Source of the DNA: RGIG8745 sp045576655 | GTDB lineage: Bacteria > Bacteroidota > Bacteroidia > Bacteroidales > Bacteroidaceae | Assembly (NCBI GenBank): GCA_045576655.1 | Contig: JAZNGW010000022.1 | Location: 124,001-188,000, forward strand | Reading direction: 5' to 3' | Length of the DNA stretch: 64,000 bases | In this document: positions 51,701-62,200 of the stretch, piece after piece | Numbering within the stretch: position 1 is the first letter of the stretch | Layout of the letters: every line of letters begins with the position of its first letter | Notes under the pieces: model-generated | The model's database searches: none | What the model was told of the DNA's origin: nothing | The model's input: only the letters and a program-made list of their open reading frames with translations | Program-made: the position numbers and the translations under genes

Positions 51701-53087
51701 CAGTCAAAGGGGTTTCGAATAATTGTGCGTCCTTGTCTACAATCGGAGCATCGAGCCTGCCGACTGCAAAAGTGCTTGTTGAATTTGTCTTGGCTGGTGT
51801 TGGCTCAGCTGTCAGTCCCCATGAAGAGCTTCCATCTGTAAGTCGTGCATAGGATGTGCGTGGCACGGCGATGGGGTAGTCTTGGCTTGTGAGCAGCTTT
51901 CCTTCATGATCACTGAGATAAATGATGCCGCCATCAAAATCAAGTTTGAAATTCACCTGCGACTGTCTGGCTTCGTAATGATCGAACCAAATGTTTTTGA
52001 ATCCTTTGGCTGGTACGGAACCATACTCTAATGGAAGTTTGAACATCTTTAGGTTTGAGGCGTCATCGCTTACATACAGTCCGGCCAGGGTTACGGGCTT
52101 GTCGGTAGGGTTGTATATTTCAACCCATCCACCGTAGTTGAATGACGGGTCAACGAACATGTCTATGTTTGATGTCTGTATCTCGTTGATAGTCAGGGAT
52201 GACAGGCCTTCTGTGTTGGCTGTGACGTTTACTGTGCATTGGGCTGATTTGGACGGGTCTTTTGTGGACTGGGCTGTGATGACAGCTGTTCCGACTCCTT
52301 GCGCCATGACATTTCCGTTGTTGTCGACCGTAGCAACATCTGTGTTGTCTGAACTCCATGTCAGACCTCGGTATGTCGCATTAGATGGAATGTAGGTCAC
52401 GTCAAGTTTGGATTTGTCTCCCAAAGAAAGATTTAGTGTGTTCTCGGTAAAGGAAATACTTGAAAGGTTAACGATGTCTCCGTAAAATTCAAGTCGGAAA
52501 TTGTCAAACATGCACCAGTTGTTATTCACCCATACTTCATTTTTCAGACCGAATTTAAGCTGGTTGTTAGTGACGTCAACTTCAATGGTGTTTTCGTAGT
52601 GCCCCATTTCGAAAAATTTCACTGCCGACTCCATGTTGTTGGGGAAATAAATAGGGTTTCTATAATTGCCTCCATTCCAGCATCCGTTAGCAATGTTTGT
52701 TGTTGATGATGCTGAGTAGACGCTGGCAATCTCAACCATTTCATCGTTGGCATAAAGATAGCCGGTTATCACTTCCGTGCCATTCTTATAGGCAGAATAT
52801 CCTATGTCATTGGCGTTTGTGCGGAAGTAGGCCTGAACAGAAATTCGGTATTTGCCGTTGGGCACATTAACTGTCTGGTATATGTCAAATGTGCCTTGCC
52901 AAAACTCCATTGCATTGTAGTTGACAGCTTGTGAATGTGCGTCGCTTTTGAAAGTCCACCCTGTTGATGTATTGTTATCGAAACTTGGGTTTTGAATATA
53001 TTCGCTCGTCAGGTCTGTCCAATTTTGTGCAAAAACAGATGCCGATGATAATGCAATGAGCAATGTGGTTAACTTTTTGATTCTCAT
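48744..53087 (-). CDS. Secreted CotH-kinase-like multidomain protein (1447 aa)
   Basis: A signal peptide (residues 1-20) precedes a galactose-binding-like domain (~22-205) and a Big2 Ig-like domain (~208-290). A lamin-tail domain (~295-415, TINEIQTSNIDMFVDPSFN) and a chitobiase-type repeat (YTVDGSAPTMSNG) follow. The CotH domain covers ~530-900, with FKLKATKIYEG, QIRNGGND (~644), LNMREP and FVLFDLDGTFG (~797). After Ig/carbohydrate-binding modules there is a second lamin-tail domain (~1215-1335). The C-terminal tail ends in NGTYVVKATDHNG...KVLKR, a type IX secretion-like sorting signal. CotH proteins of spores and fungi include atypical secreted protein kinases; kinase activity here is inferred. 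Confidence 0.83.
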   Translation of the reverse strand: MRIKKLTTLLIALSSASVFAQNWTDLTSEYIQNPSFDNNTSTGWTFKSDAHSQAVNYNAMEFWQGTFDIYQTVNVPNGKYRISVQAYFRTNANDIGYSAYKNGTEVITGYLYANDEMVEIASVYSASSTTNIANGCWNGGNYRNPIYFPNNMESAVKFFEMGHYENTIEVDVTNNQLKFGLKNEVWVNNNWCMFDNFRLEFYGDIVNLSSISFTENTLNLSLGDKSKLDVTYIPSNATYRGLTWSSDNTDVATVDNNGNVMAQGVGTAVITAQSTKDPSKSAQCTVNVTANTEGLSSLTINEIQTSNIDMFVDPSFNYGGWVEIYNPTDKPVTLAGLYVSDDASNLKMFKLPLEYGSVPAKGFKNIWFDHYEARQSQVNFKLDFDGGIIYLSDHEGKLLTSQDYPIAVPRTSYARLTDGSSSWGLTAEPTPAKTNSTSTFAVGRLDAPIVDKDAQLFETPLTVSVNIPTGATLRYTVDGSAPTMSNGYTSQTGLFEVDNTTTFRFRLFKEGTLPSEVVTRSYILRDREIVFPVISVVTDPVNLYDDSLGIYVKGVNGRTGNGQSTPCNWNMDWDRPVNFEYLTEDGQMVINQEVDMAMCGGWSRAWSPHSFKLKATKIYEGRNSMDYAFFGDKQFLKHKTLQIRNGGNDTGSRIKDAALQEIVRTSGIDIDYQAYQPVVHFINGEYKGMLNMREPNNKHFAYANYGFDDEEIDQFEMSPDSGYCQKEGTKDSFLEWYELSANASDPTVYEQICNMVDIDEYVNYMAVEFYLGATDWPQNNVKGFKPHYEGGKFRFVLFDLDGTFGTTDPFNVFAGKQTYTFDYIYDTNSRFTEEIEFVTIFLNMLKNETFRKKFIDTYCLVAGSVFTPERCSEIISAMAERTYSTLQQEGQNPYSTANSVTSSLSNRQQTMINALKNYSTFNLWSVEEQKVELSANIDEARISVNDMLVPTNKFSGSLFSPITLKASAPANYKFIGWKSNNGESVEMTLFEKGETWDFYDQGSLDGENWTATDYDATSWGEGNAPLGYFTSDSNNGRGYNTFLDFGSDASNKRPTYYFRKEFTINNTPTENDVASLDYTVDDGMVIYINGVEANRYLMNSGNVTYNTFSSTYASNNPDSGKLTLPISLFKKGKNTIAVEVHNNNGGSSDIYFDASLSLLTYNGDNSYISLDEEFLMPTTGNLSLTACYEPLTDEELAETYTTPVKINEICASNSIYVNEYYEKNDWIELYNTTGKDFDIAGMYISDNINKPFKYQIPTDGIVNTVIKPHGYIILWADKLEPLSQLHTSFKLGAEGGEVVLTSADQTWCDTLVYAAHNGDFSVGLYPDGGTDAYIMSKTTIAATNVINSYSAFWDEPFIPNAIEDIQITRNGTLGITFADNTVNLHSEESGSANVCVYALAGQTVMEQNIRLTGSTEHIGLHHLPNGTYVVKATDHNGNICTIKVLKR

Positions 53088-53305
53088 AAAGTATATGTAT
53101 ATGGTGTTATTCTATTAATAATAAGACTTGACAAAGTCCATGAGGTTTAATGGCATTTGGTAAAAAGAAAGGCATCCTTATTGGAAAGTTGCGTGCGGAC
53201 TTATCGTCTTGCATTGCAAATCCGTCTCGGTATTTGTCCGCTCTTTATCTTCCCAACTGTTGTTAATTCGTACTTCTGCGGTCGAAAAATCATCTCATCG
53301 AACTG

Positions 53306-53313
53306 CAAATTTA
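53306..53313 (-). promoter_or_regulatory. Possible -7 box of the 1447-aa CotH gene
   Basis: CAAATTTA on plus (TAAATTTG on minus), about 220 nt before the start. No CAAA -33 counterpart is seen. Array D begins about 24 nt further upstream. Confidence 0.4.
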
Positions 53314-53337
53314 CTAAACCTTCGGTAAAAAGTATAA

Positions 53338-53413
53338 ATAAAACTTATATTTGTAAGAATAAAACTAATATTTATATAAATAAAACTATTATTTGTACAA
53401 ATATTACTTTTAT
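53338..53413. repeat. Repeat array D, 21-nt period, AT-rich
   Basis: 13-nt units with a central ACT start at 53338, 53359, 53380 and 53401 (ATAAAACTTATAT, ATAAAACTAATAT, ATAAAACTATTAT, ATATTACTTTTAT), exactly 21 nt apart. Spacers are 8 nt, such as TTGTACAA. Symmetry is imperfect. A further symmetric unit, ACCTTCGGT, is centred at 53322, 22 nt from the first centre. The 522-nt gap also holds a possible promoter, a REP-like hairpin at 53537 and otherwise unremarkable sequence. Confidence 0.75.
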
Positions 53414-53536
53414 TTATAGTTTTCAGCGAAAGGTCTGTAAGTTTCGAGCGCAGTGATGTATAGTTTCAGGTGTGGTTTGACCAATTTTGCAGCTCTTTTC
53501 AGTCTTATTAATACAGCAGGTTACACTCATCAACGA

Positions 53537-53565
53537 CAGAGGGCAGACTCGCAGTCTGCCCTCTG
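53537..53565. repeat. REP-like hairpin CAGAGGGCAGACT / AGTCTGCCCTCTG
   Basis: A perfect 13-bp stem with a 3-nt loop, 44 nt past the stop of the 879-aa gene. No T-run, so termination is uncertain. Its core is related to the hairpin at 4594-4622 with one base pair changed on both arms. Confidence 0.75.
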
Positions 53566-53609
53566 CTATTGGTCTAAAATATTGACGATAAATGTAATCG
53601 TTCCCGTTT

Positions 53610-56237
53610 TTATTTTACCAGAACCTTATGACCGTCTATGATGTACAGTCCTTTGCCAATTCCTTCCAGTGATTTGGAGTTTTTGCGAATCAGACGTCCG
53701 CTGAGGTCGTAGATGCCTTGGCGCACTTGCTGACGTCCAGTCTGGAGAATGTCTGTGATAGAATTGGGTTGTTCTGTTCCGTAATAGGTTAGTCGGAAAT
53801 TGTCGAAGATGGCCCAATCGTTAGTTGATTCCGCATCTTTTCTGATGCCCAGGCGGAGTGTTCCGTCGGTGACATGTACCCAGATGGTGTGCTCGTATAG
53901 TCCCATGTTAAAGGCGTAGGCGGCAGCGGCCATGTCCTGAGGGACGTAGCCTTTGTCGGTGCTGAAGGATTGGCCTTGGGCGAAGGCGAGTTCCTGTGCT
54001 CCTTCCATGATTGAGGTAAGTGCTGTTTCCGACTCGTTTGCATAGAGTGTGGCGTTGAGCGTTTCTGTGCCGTTCTGATGGTTCTCTGCTGCAAGTGTGG
54101 CGTCGTTGTTTCCTCCTCCCATACGGTAAAAGCCTTGTACATTTAGTCTGTAATGTCCGTTAGGAATATTTTTGAGAGTCTGGGACACGTCAAATGTTGT
54201 AGTGTTCCATTTTTCAAGGCAGTTGTTGCCGCCATCTGTATTGTTGTATCCTCCTTCGCTCGGCCCGTCGGTCCAGGCTCCGTTTTTCTTGTCACCGCGG
54301 ATCACCTCGGCACCTTCAATCAGGAAGGTGGCGTTTAGCGGATTGTCGTTGGTAGCGTCCTTAAGGCTTTCGATTCGCTGGTCCTTGGTGACCATCTGCC
54401 ATTGTGCGTTGATGTGGGCAGGATCATTGAGTGCGAGGTCGAGGACAGTGGAGTTTCCATCGTATCCGATGTAGTTTTCTTTGTCTAAGGTTATGTTGTA
54501 GACTCCTTCGGCTTGCTCTTCGATTATCCATTCAGCCAAAGGTGCGTCGGTGTAGCCGTCGCTGCCGAGATAGTGGCGGGCGTCGTCCTGGAACACTTGA
54601 GTGTCTAAGCTGTACTTGTTGTTTGGCAGTAGAGTGAGGGCGATGTTCAGTCCGTTGTCGGAGAATGAACCTCTTGTGCCCCAGTTGTTTCCGGCTGTAA
54701 GGTATTTTCCCGATCCTACATTCTTTAGGTAGTATGTGCCGTTAGGCAAGTCGATTGATGAAATATAGTTGCATGTCAGTAGCAATGGTGCTTCAGGAGT
54801 GCCATAGCAGGCAGCAGGACTGAAACTTACATCTTCTGATGCCGTGAGTGCATATTCCTTGCCAGTTGAGAAGTCGTAAATTTTGAAACCGATACCAGAT
54901 TCGATAGAGCTGGAGTTGCTGTAGATTCTCATTATTCCGTAACCTTCAGGAACGAAATCAGCATATCCGATACATTCCGTACCAGTGAATGCTCCGACGG
55001 CGATGTTGCTGTAGTCGGTCACTTCGGTACCGCTTTCGTCAAGAACCTCCACGTAGGCCGACATATCGTATTGGTACTCGGCAGTGTTGATGCGCCAAGG
55101 GATGACATGTTCTGTGATTGTTCCTGAGGAAATGTTTTCGGCCCCCTTTATATTATATGTGTAGGCTTCCTCGCCGAATGTATAGATATTGATGTTTCCG
55201 CCAGTTTGAGTGAAGTCGGAATCAACGCTCAGTCCCATGCACTTCTTCGTTTCGCCAGTTGCGTCAATGTAGTTCCCTCCTAATACTTTGATTTCAGTGT
55301 TTCCACCGCTGACATTTACATGTCCTCCGTTTAGGACAGTTGAACCGGATGTATAGCATTTGCCCTTGATGCCTTTTGAACCATTGCCGGTGATGAGCAC
55401 ACGAATGTCTCCGCCTTCGATATTGGTGGTATACCGTGAGCGGATGGCTTCGCTGTCGTAACCGTTGACGGCGATATTAATGTTTCCCCCTCTGATGCTG
55501 ATGATACTGTCAGCCTTTAGGCCGGTCGATTCATTGCCGACGTTTATGCTTAATGTGCCGTTTTCAATACGTATGCATCCGTAATCGTCACTGTCGACAC
55601 CGTCGCTCCCAACGTTGGCGATATTAACTATGCCACCTTTCATGAGGAAATAATTGTGCTCATTGTTGGCTCGACCTTTTCCGCAATGCAGTCCGTCGCT
55701 AACGGCTCCCAAGATGTTGATCGTTCCTGTGGAACTTTTAAGTTCCATATACTCTTTTGAAGATATGGCGTGTTTGGCGTTACCTGTGACATTTAGTGTT
55801 CCTTCGCCTTCAAACTCAGGATGACCTTTGAAATAGAAGGCGGCCTTTTGCGATCCCATTGCGTCCTTCAGGGTGTTTGTTGTTCCTTTGACTAACTCCA
55901 CGGCGATGCGTTTGCCGCATTCAATATCGATGGCAGCGCCCCCATGCGCATTTGTCAGACTTACGCCTGCAAGTTCAATCTTGAGTTTGTAGTCTCCATT
56001 AATAACAAGTGAACCGTCGTCGGATTTACCTGTGATGCGGTAAGTGTATTCTGTAGCAGTCGTAGTGGAGGCTATGGCAACATTGGCGCCGTTGACTTGA
56101 GCAGACACATCTGTGACATCTGCAGGTATATCGACAGTTGCGTTATTTCCATTGAAGTTGACTGTTATGGCGCTTTGTGCATCAGTATTGATAACATGGA
56201 GCATCAGTGCAACTGCTATGATTATTATCTTATTCAT
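53610..56237 (-). CDS. Secreted beta-helix carbohydrate-binding protein (Cthe_2159-like), 879-aa frame
   Basis: 875 residues from MNKIIIIAVALMLHVI (signal peptide); an ATG 12 nt earlier is less signal-like. The first half (~25-420) is a right-handed beta-helix with rungs such as GCIRIENGTLSINV, NINIAVNGYDSEAIRSRYTTN and GNGSKGIKGKCY, as in the Cthe_2159 pectin-binding family. A linker leads to a ricin-like module (NGTYYLKNVGSGKYLTAG, ~490-620) and a galactose-binding-like module (LKNIPNGHYRLNVQGFYR, ~690-825). The tail has GKGLYIIDGHKVLVK, a sorting-type end. The last two modules are also in the neighbouring 2098-aa protein. Probably exported to the cell surface for polysaccharide binding. 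Confidence 0.82.
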   Translation of the reverse strand: MNKIIIIAVALMLHVINTDAQSAITVNFNGNNATVDIPADVTDVSAQVNGANVAIASTTTATEYTYRITGKSDDGSLVINGDYKLKIELAGVSLTNAHGGAAIDIECGKRIAVELVKGTTNTLKDAMGSQKAAFYFKGHPEFEGEGTLNVTGNAKHAISSKEYMELKSSTGTINILGAVSDGLHCGKGRANNEHNYFLMKGGIVNIANVGSDGVDSDDYGCIRIENGTLSINVGNESTGLKADSIISIRGGNINIAVNGYDSEAIRSRYTTNIEGGDIRVLITGNGSKGIKGKCYTSGSTVLNGGHVNVSGGNTEIKVLGGNYIDATGETKKCMGLSVDSDFTQTGGNINIYTFGEEAYTYNIKGAENISSGTITEHVIPWRINTAEYQYDMSAYVEVLDESGTEVTDYSNIAVGAFTGTECIGYADFVPEGYGIMRIYSNSSSIESGIGFKIYDFSTGKEYALTASEDVSFSPAACYGTPEAPLLLTCNYISSIDLPNGTYYLKNVGSGKYLTAGNNWGTRGSFSDNGLNIALTLLPNNKYSLDTQVFQDDARHYLGSDGYTDAPLAEWIIEEQAEGVYNITLDKENYIGYDGNSTVLDLALNDPAHINAQWQMVTKDQRIESLKDATNDNPLNATFLIEGAEVIRGDKKNGAWTDGPSEGGYNNTDGGNNCLEKWNTTTFDVSQTLKNIPNGHYRLNVQGFYRMGGGNNDATLAAENHQNGTETLNATLYANESETALTSIMEGAQELAFAQGQSFSTDKGYVPQDMAAAAYAFNMGLYEHTIWVHVTDGTLRLGIRKDAESTNDWAIFDNFRLTYYGTEQPNSITDILQTGRQQVRQGIYDLSGRLIRKNSKSLEGIGKGLYIIDGHKVLVK

Positions 56238-56274
56238 ATATAATGTCATTTGCTAATTTGTGTATACCGTTTGC

Positions 56275-59200
56275 TTATTTTATGAGCACCTTTATTGATG
56301 AACCGTTTTGGAACTTCTTGATGTAGATGCCTTTTGTGCGAGGGGCGGCCTTTCTGCTTACGAGTGTTCCTGTCAGATTGTAGTAGCCTTCAGTTTCGCC
56401 ATAGACACTATTGCTGTGCATAATTTCTTCAATGTCTGTGGCTTCCCCATTGCCGATGTTGAATGTGAGAGGTTCCTTTTGAGTTCCGTTTATTCCAGAA
56501 TAGAACGTGAGACTTTCAACTATAGGGAATAATTCATTTGTGGTTTCATCCAGAGCATAGAATTCAAGCTTTTCTCCGCCTTCGCCGTAGCTTGCCAAGT
56601 AGATTCTTCCGTTTACCCATTGTCCTATTCCGCGGCACTCACCATCAGAGTAAGCCATTAAAGTGAACTGGTGAGGTTGTACAGGTGTGCCGTTTAGAAC
56701 CAGATTGCCGATTACGCCCATAATGTTAGGGTAGGCATATTTGTCGACAGTCTGTAACTTGTTGTTGTAGGATGTCTTGAGGGTACGTCTTACGTTGACA
56801 GCCATGTCAGGTGTGTTGAAACAGAAGGATTTGGCTTGTTTTGTGTAGAGCATGTATCCCTTGCCTGTTCCAAATGACGTCAGCGTACCGGTCCACACGC
56901 CATCGCTGAAAGTTGTGAATCCGTCTTGTCCTATCAGTTTGTCACCCTCTTCAGCAACATATCCTGCGAGGGCGGACTTTATGGTCTGGCTGCCGTCGAC
57001 TGGGTAGCCTATCCAGTTCCATCCTGGTTGCAGATTGATAGTCATGCGGCTGTCGCAGAGCATCTGCTCGCTTGTGAAAGTTTGCGAGTTGCTCATTTGT
57101 ACCTTATACATGTTACCGGCTTTAAGTTCGTAGAGAGAACCGGACATGCCGGCACTTCCATTGCGGTAAGTCTCGTGATTTTGTCCTACGATGCGTGTTG
57201 CATAATTTGACAGCTCGTCGACTTTAATCGGAGCATGAAGCCTGTGGGAAATCCAGTTCCATCCCTGGTTTAATTGCAAACTGAAGATTTCTGCGAGAAT
57301 GTCAGAAAGGTTCTCGTCTTCACCGATAATAGAGTCGTTGGTAAGTAGTGTATTAGTGCGTTCTATGGTTGGGCGCCCCATTCTGTAGAATGACTTACCT
57401 CCGTCAGGGTATCTTCCTACAGTCTGATCGCCTCTATGTCCGCAGTAAGTCAAACCATCGATGAATGATTTCATTTCAGGATGAGCGTTGAAGTAACTTG
57501 CGTTATTGCTGACAAAGGCGTCACTGCTGACGGCGATGACCTTTTCGCCATTGTTGTTGCCCAATTTGAAGTTTGTATGAATCTGATTGAGGTTAATATC
57601 CTTGCCAAGTCCGTCTGCCCAAACCACGAGGTGGCCGCCTGCAGGGATTATGGTGTTCGTAACGGAATTGTTCTTCTCAATCTGGTACTTCAAAGGTTGG
57701 TCGATGTCGTCGCTAAGGAACAGGCCTGCAACGTCGATGTCGGTGTCTGTGGTGTTGTGAAGTTCAATCCAGTCGCTACGCTTCCATGTTTCGTCTGCAA
57801 ACACTGTGTTACCAGCACTTACCTCGTTGATCTTGATAGGTGTGGCGATGGCTTCCTTGAGCGCAGAGGCACTTGCTACAGGTTCGTAGACAGCCTCAAG
57901 CACGGCTATGCCGTTCAGGAAGTCGTAGCTTGTGAGTGTGGCGAGATCTAACTCCTCCTTTGTGGTGATAGTTTCTCCAGCCTCGTTCTTCCATCCTTTG
58001 AAAGTATATCCGCTGAAAGCATTGGCCTTGAGTACGGACGGAGCGAAAAGCGCACCGCTGAATTTGCCGGTAGGAACGTTCTGCCCGTTTATCTGTAGGG
58101 CAGCTTTCTCAATGTTGGCACTGAACTTCACCTGATACATATCAGCGTCGCTGAGCTGTGCGTATTGCCAGTTCTTTAGGGCGTTCATCATAGTGTTGCA
58201 CCTCTTTTGTGTGATTACCGACTTCATATAGTCGGCTGTAGGAGATGTAGACAGACCTTCAAGACTTAGAGCAGGGTTCATCTCTGCAGACATGCGGTCG
58301 ATGATTTCTGCGCTTCTGGTCTCCTCAAACACACTTCCACCAACGATGCAGAAGGCATCGATGAATTGCTTGCGGAACTTGTCGTTCTCCAACATGTTGA
58401 AGAAAACACCAATAAGAGGACTGCTCCTGAATCCTGACAAACGGGTGAGGGCTGTGCCGTCAAAACGAAGGGCTTGGTCAATGTCTAACATTACGATGTG
58501 GAACTTACCGTCGTGCCCCTTGAATGCTTTGCAGTTGTTGTTTGGCCAGTCGTCACCGCCGAGGAACAGCTGTGCAGCCATGTAGTTGGCAAACTCGTCA
58601 ATGTCGACGATTTCCCCGATTTGTTCGTATGCCGACTCGTCTGTCGCAGAGTATGAAAGGTCTCTCCACTTGTAGAAGGCTTCGCTTGTTCCTGTTTTTA
58701 CATCAACCCATGATGTTAATTCCATTTGGTCCATTTCGTCAGTGTCGATGCCGTAATTGCCGAGTCCGAAATGTTTGTTGCTTGGTTCGCGCAAGTTTAG
58801 CATTCCTGTATACTGGCCGTTAATGTAGCAATGAACTGACTGATAATCTTGACAGTCGAGATAGAAACCGCTGGATATGATGATGTTGTGCAGTGCGGCA
58901 TCTTTGATGCGGCTGAAGATATCGTTACCGCCGTTGCGCACTTGCAGAACCTTGTGCTTCAGGTAAGGTTTGTTGCCCGAGAAGAACGGGTACTCTATGT
59001 AGTTCTCGCCTTCATATTGCTTTTGCGCCTTAAGTTTGAAGTTGTAAGGATACCATGAGCGGCTCCATCCACCGAAGCGTGAAAGGTTCACTTCCTGCTT
59101 GTGCTCTGTATTTCCCTCGATGCTCATGAACTCCATGTCGGCAGCTCTGTCCCATTCTCTGTTCCAGTTGCAAGGGAAGTCGATGCCACTTCCTGCCACT

Positions 59201-62200
59201 CCGTTAGTGCCGGTCACGAATATTCCCTTGTCGTCACTGTAGAGGTCTTCAGGGTTGGCAGTGACGAAAAGTATAGGTAGGGTGTGGTTTATGTCTGACT
59301 GACAATATGTATATGTGACAACTTCGCTAGGAAGCATTCCTTCAGAAAATGCGCGCAGGCGTAACACGGTCGTGCCGTTTAGTTCTGTGAGGTTTTCGAT
59401 CGGCTGACCGTTGCTTTCTGTTGGCACACTACCGTCAGTCGTAAAATAGATATTTCCTGCTCCGAGCACCTCCACATTGAATCCGCTCATCTGATAGAAA
59501 CCAGAGCCTGGTGATGCCGTAGGTGCAGTAAGTCTATCTGATTCGATATCGATGATTTCCTTGCTGCCGCTGTTGCTTGCGCCTGGAGTAGGGTAGGCTG
59601 TTACTCCCCATTGGCCTGTGCCGTCAGTCATTCGTGCAAATGACGTGCGTGTAGTGGCTTCAGGGTAGGTCTGGCTGAGCAACACGTTGCCGGAATTGTC
59701 GCTGATGTATATTGTGCCGCCGTCCATGTCCATCTTGAAACTTACGTTGCCGGCGTGACCTTCATTGTGGTCAAACCAAATCACTCCGTATCCTTTTGCA
59801 GGAACAACGCCGTTCTCATATCTAAGTCGGTGCTTCATAAGATTGTCAGGATCGTCACTGATATACATGCCGTCCAAAGTGACTCCGTTGTTTGTCGGGT
59901 TGTACAGTTCTATATATCCCCCGTAGTTGTATGACGGATCAATAAACATATCGATGTTTGACACTTGGATTTCATTTATGGCAAGACTTGCTGCGTCGCC
60001 GTATCCGTAACTTACGCTTACCGGAATCTCTTTTCTGATGCTTCCTGAATTTGAACCGTTAGCGGTGATGTAGATGAATGCGTCGCCCGTGCCGCATGCT
60101 CTCACTTTACCATTCTTGTCTACAGTTATGATGCCGGTGTTGGATGATGTCCATGTGATAGTGGTGTCTGATGCGTTGGTAGGTGATGCCTTTGCAGACA
60201 GTTGGCGCGTTTCGCCATAGTTCATCTGTAGTGCAGAGGCGTCAGTCACGATGTCTTCTGCATAGACGAGATTCTCTGCACCTAAGTATACCAGTTTGAA
60301 GTTGTCCCAGCAAGTCCAGTCGTATTTGTATCCCATGTTCTTCTTTACTCCGAGCTTGAGTTTGCCGTTAACTACAGGAACTAATATTTCTACATGGTAT
60401 TCATCTGCCATAAGTGCTTCTGCCGCACTATTTGTGTTTCCTGGAATCCAACCTAACTCCGTTTCAAAATCTCCGCTGTGTGTGTTCACTTCGTGGGCAT
60501 GCTCGAATATTGAAGGCAGACACTTTTCAACGTTGTTTCCGTATAGAGTGGCAAGCAGTTTTTCCCTGCCAATCTTACGGGTTATAGTTGCATAAGGAAT
60601 CGTATAGACAGCCCACACGTTGTTGGCTTCGCTCTCCTCGTTGTAACTGTATCCGTTGTGCTGTTCGATTTGCACGTCGCCGTATCGGTAGAAACCTTGT
60701 GCTTTCAAGCGATACCAGCCGTTAGGGATATTGCTGATGTTCTGGTAAATGTCGAAAGTGCGGTTGCTCATGTTGGCGATGTTGTTGTCCGCATTTCCAC
60801 TGATGGACACGCCGCCGGTCCAACCGCTGCTACCAGAGAAGTCTGCATTTTTGATTAGTCCGGTGGCATCTACAGGACTTTCTGGAGTTGCCTGCTCAAA
60901 ATCGATGTCTACACGGGACATGTCATTGGGGTCGTAATTTGTGTTGTCGCCTAATTCAATTATCTGAAGTTCGAAATCATCCCAAATGGTCCAGTCGCAA
61001 CCGTCTTGTTGCTCTTTTTTAATACCAATTGTTAGAGTGTTGTTCGTTACTTCAATAACAATTTCATTGTCTGAATAAAGTCCGTTTGAGAAAGCACGTG
61101 CAGCTTCTTCCATGCTGAAAGGCATTCCGTAATTGGATGCGCGTATGCCGAGGTCGGAGATGTTGTCTATTTCGCTTGCTATGCTTTGCAGCGGATCGAA
61201 CACTTCTGTAGCCCCTGATTTTGCGTAAAGTTTTGCGTAGAGTTGTTCCGTGCCGTCTGAATGCGATTCTAACGCTATAAGATTGCTGTTTTCTGAGTTT
61301 GTGTTATATCGGTAAAAACCTTTCACCTTGAGGCTGTATTTGCCGTTAGGGATGTTTTCCAGAGTCTGGTAAATGTTGAAATTGGAGTTCCAAACTTCAG
61401 CACAAGTGCCAGATTCATATTCGTAGTGGTACCCTCCTATACCGAAACTTGACCCTAACCATCCCGTTTCTTGAATGTTTTTTCCTATGTGTGCATTAGT
61501 AATGAGGAATGTGGCGTCCGTTCTTTCTTTGTTAAGTAGTTCCTTTATCAGAGTTTCTTTGCTTACAAATTCCCATAAAGCGTCTTCGCTTTCCGTATTT
61601 GGTAATGCAACGTCCAGTCCGTCGTAACCGTCATATCCCAAATATCCATAGTCGGATTTTATGGTAAAAAATCCCTCGTTATTTGACGTAATAGTCCAAT
61701 CTGTTGGTTCGTGCTCCATGAAAATACGCCCAGAATTGTCTGGTGCTATTCCGAGATGCCTCAATGAACCATTTGCATATATGGACGACATGTGGAAGAT
61801 TTCATTCCCAACTTTTTCGATTGTAATGGGAACTCCAGTTTTATTTAGAATGGCCTGAGTTCCCCAAGAACCACCTCCAGTAATGAATTGCCCTGTGGCT
61901 TTATTTTGGAGGTAGTAGGTGCCTTCTTGCATAGACAATGAATGCAGTTTGACATCTTTCCATGCTACCCAATTCAATTCAGTAAATTCTGCACCTTTGA
62001 CATTTATGCCGAAGTCCAAAACTCCGTCATCTCCTACAGTACACTCTACTTCTGCATCTTTGACTATGTACGCACCGTCCCCATATTCTACTAAATGGTT
62101 ATGCCAGTCCTTTCCTATAACATCTGTAGTGGCTCCATTAGCATATAGATACACACCAGTCAGGCCTGCCGTGTATTGAAAAATTTCGCAGTAGCATCTT

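Noticed and set aside
57481..57951. 156-codon plus-strand frame inside the 2098-aa CotH gene
   Set aside because: Antisense shadow of the CotH reading frame; the translated sequence has no recognisable domain.
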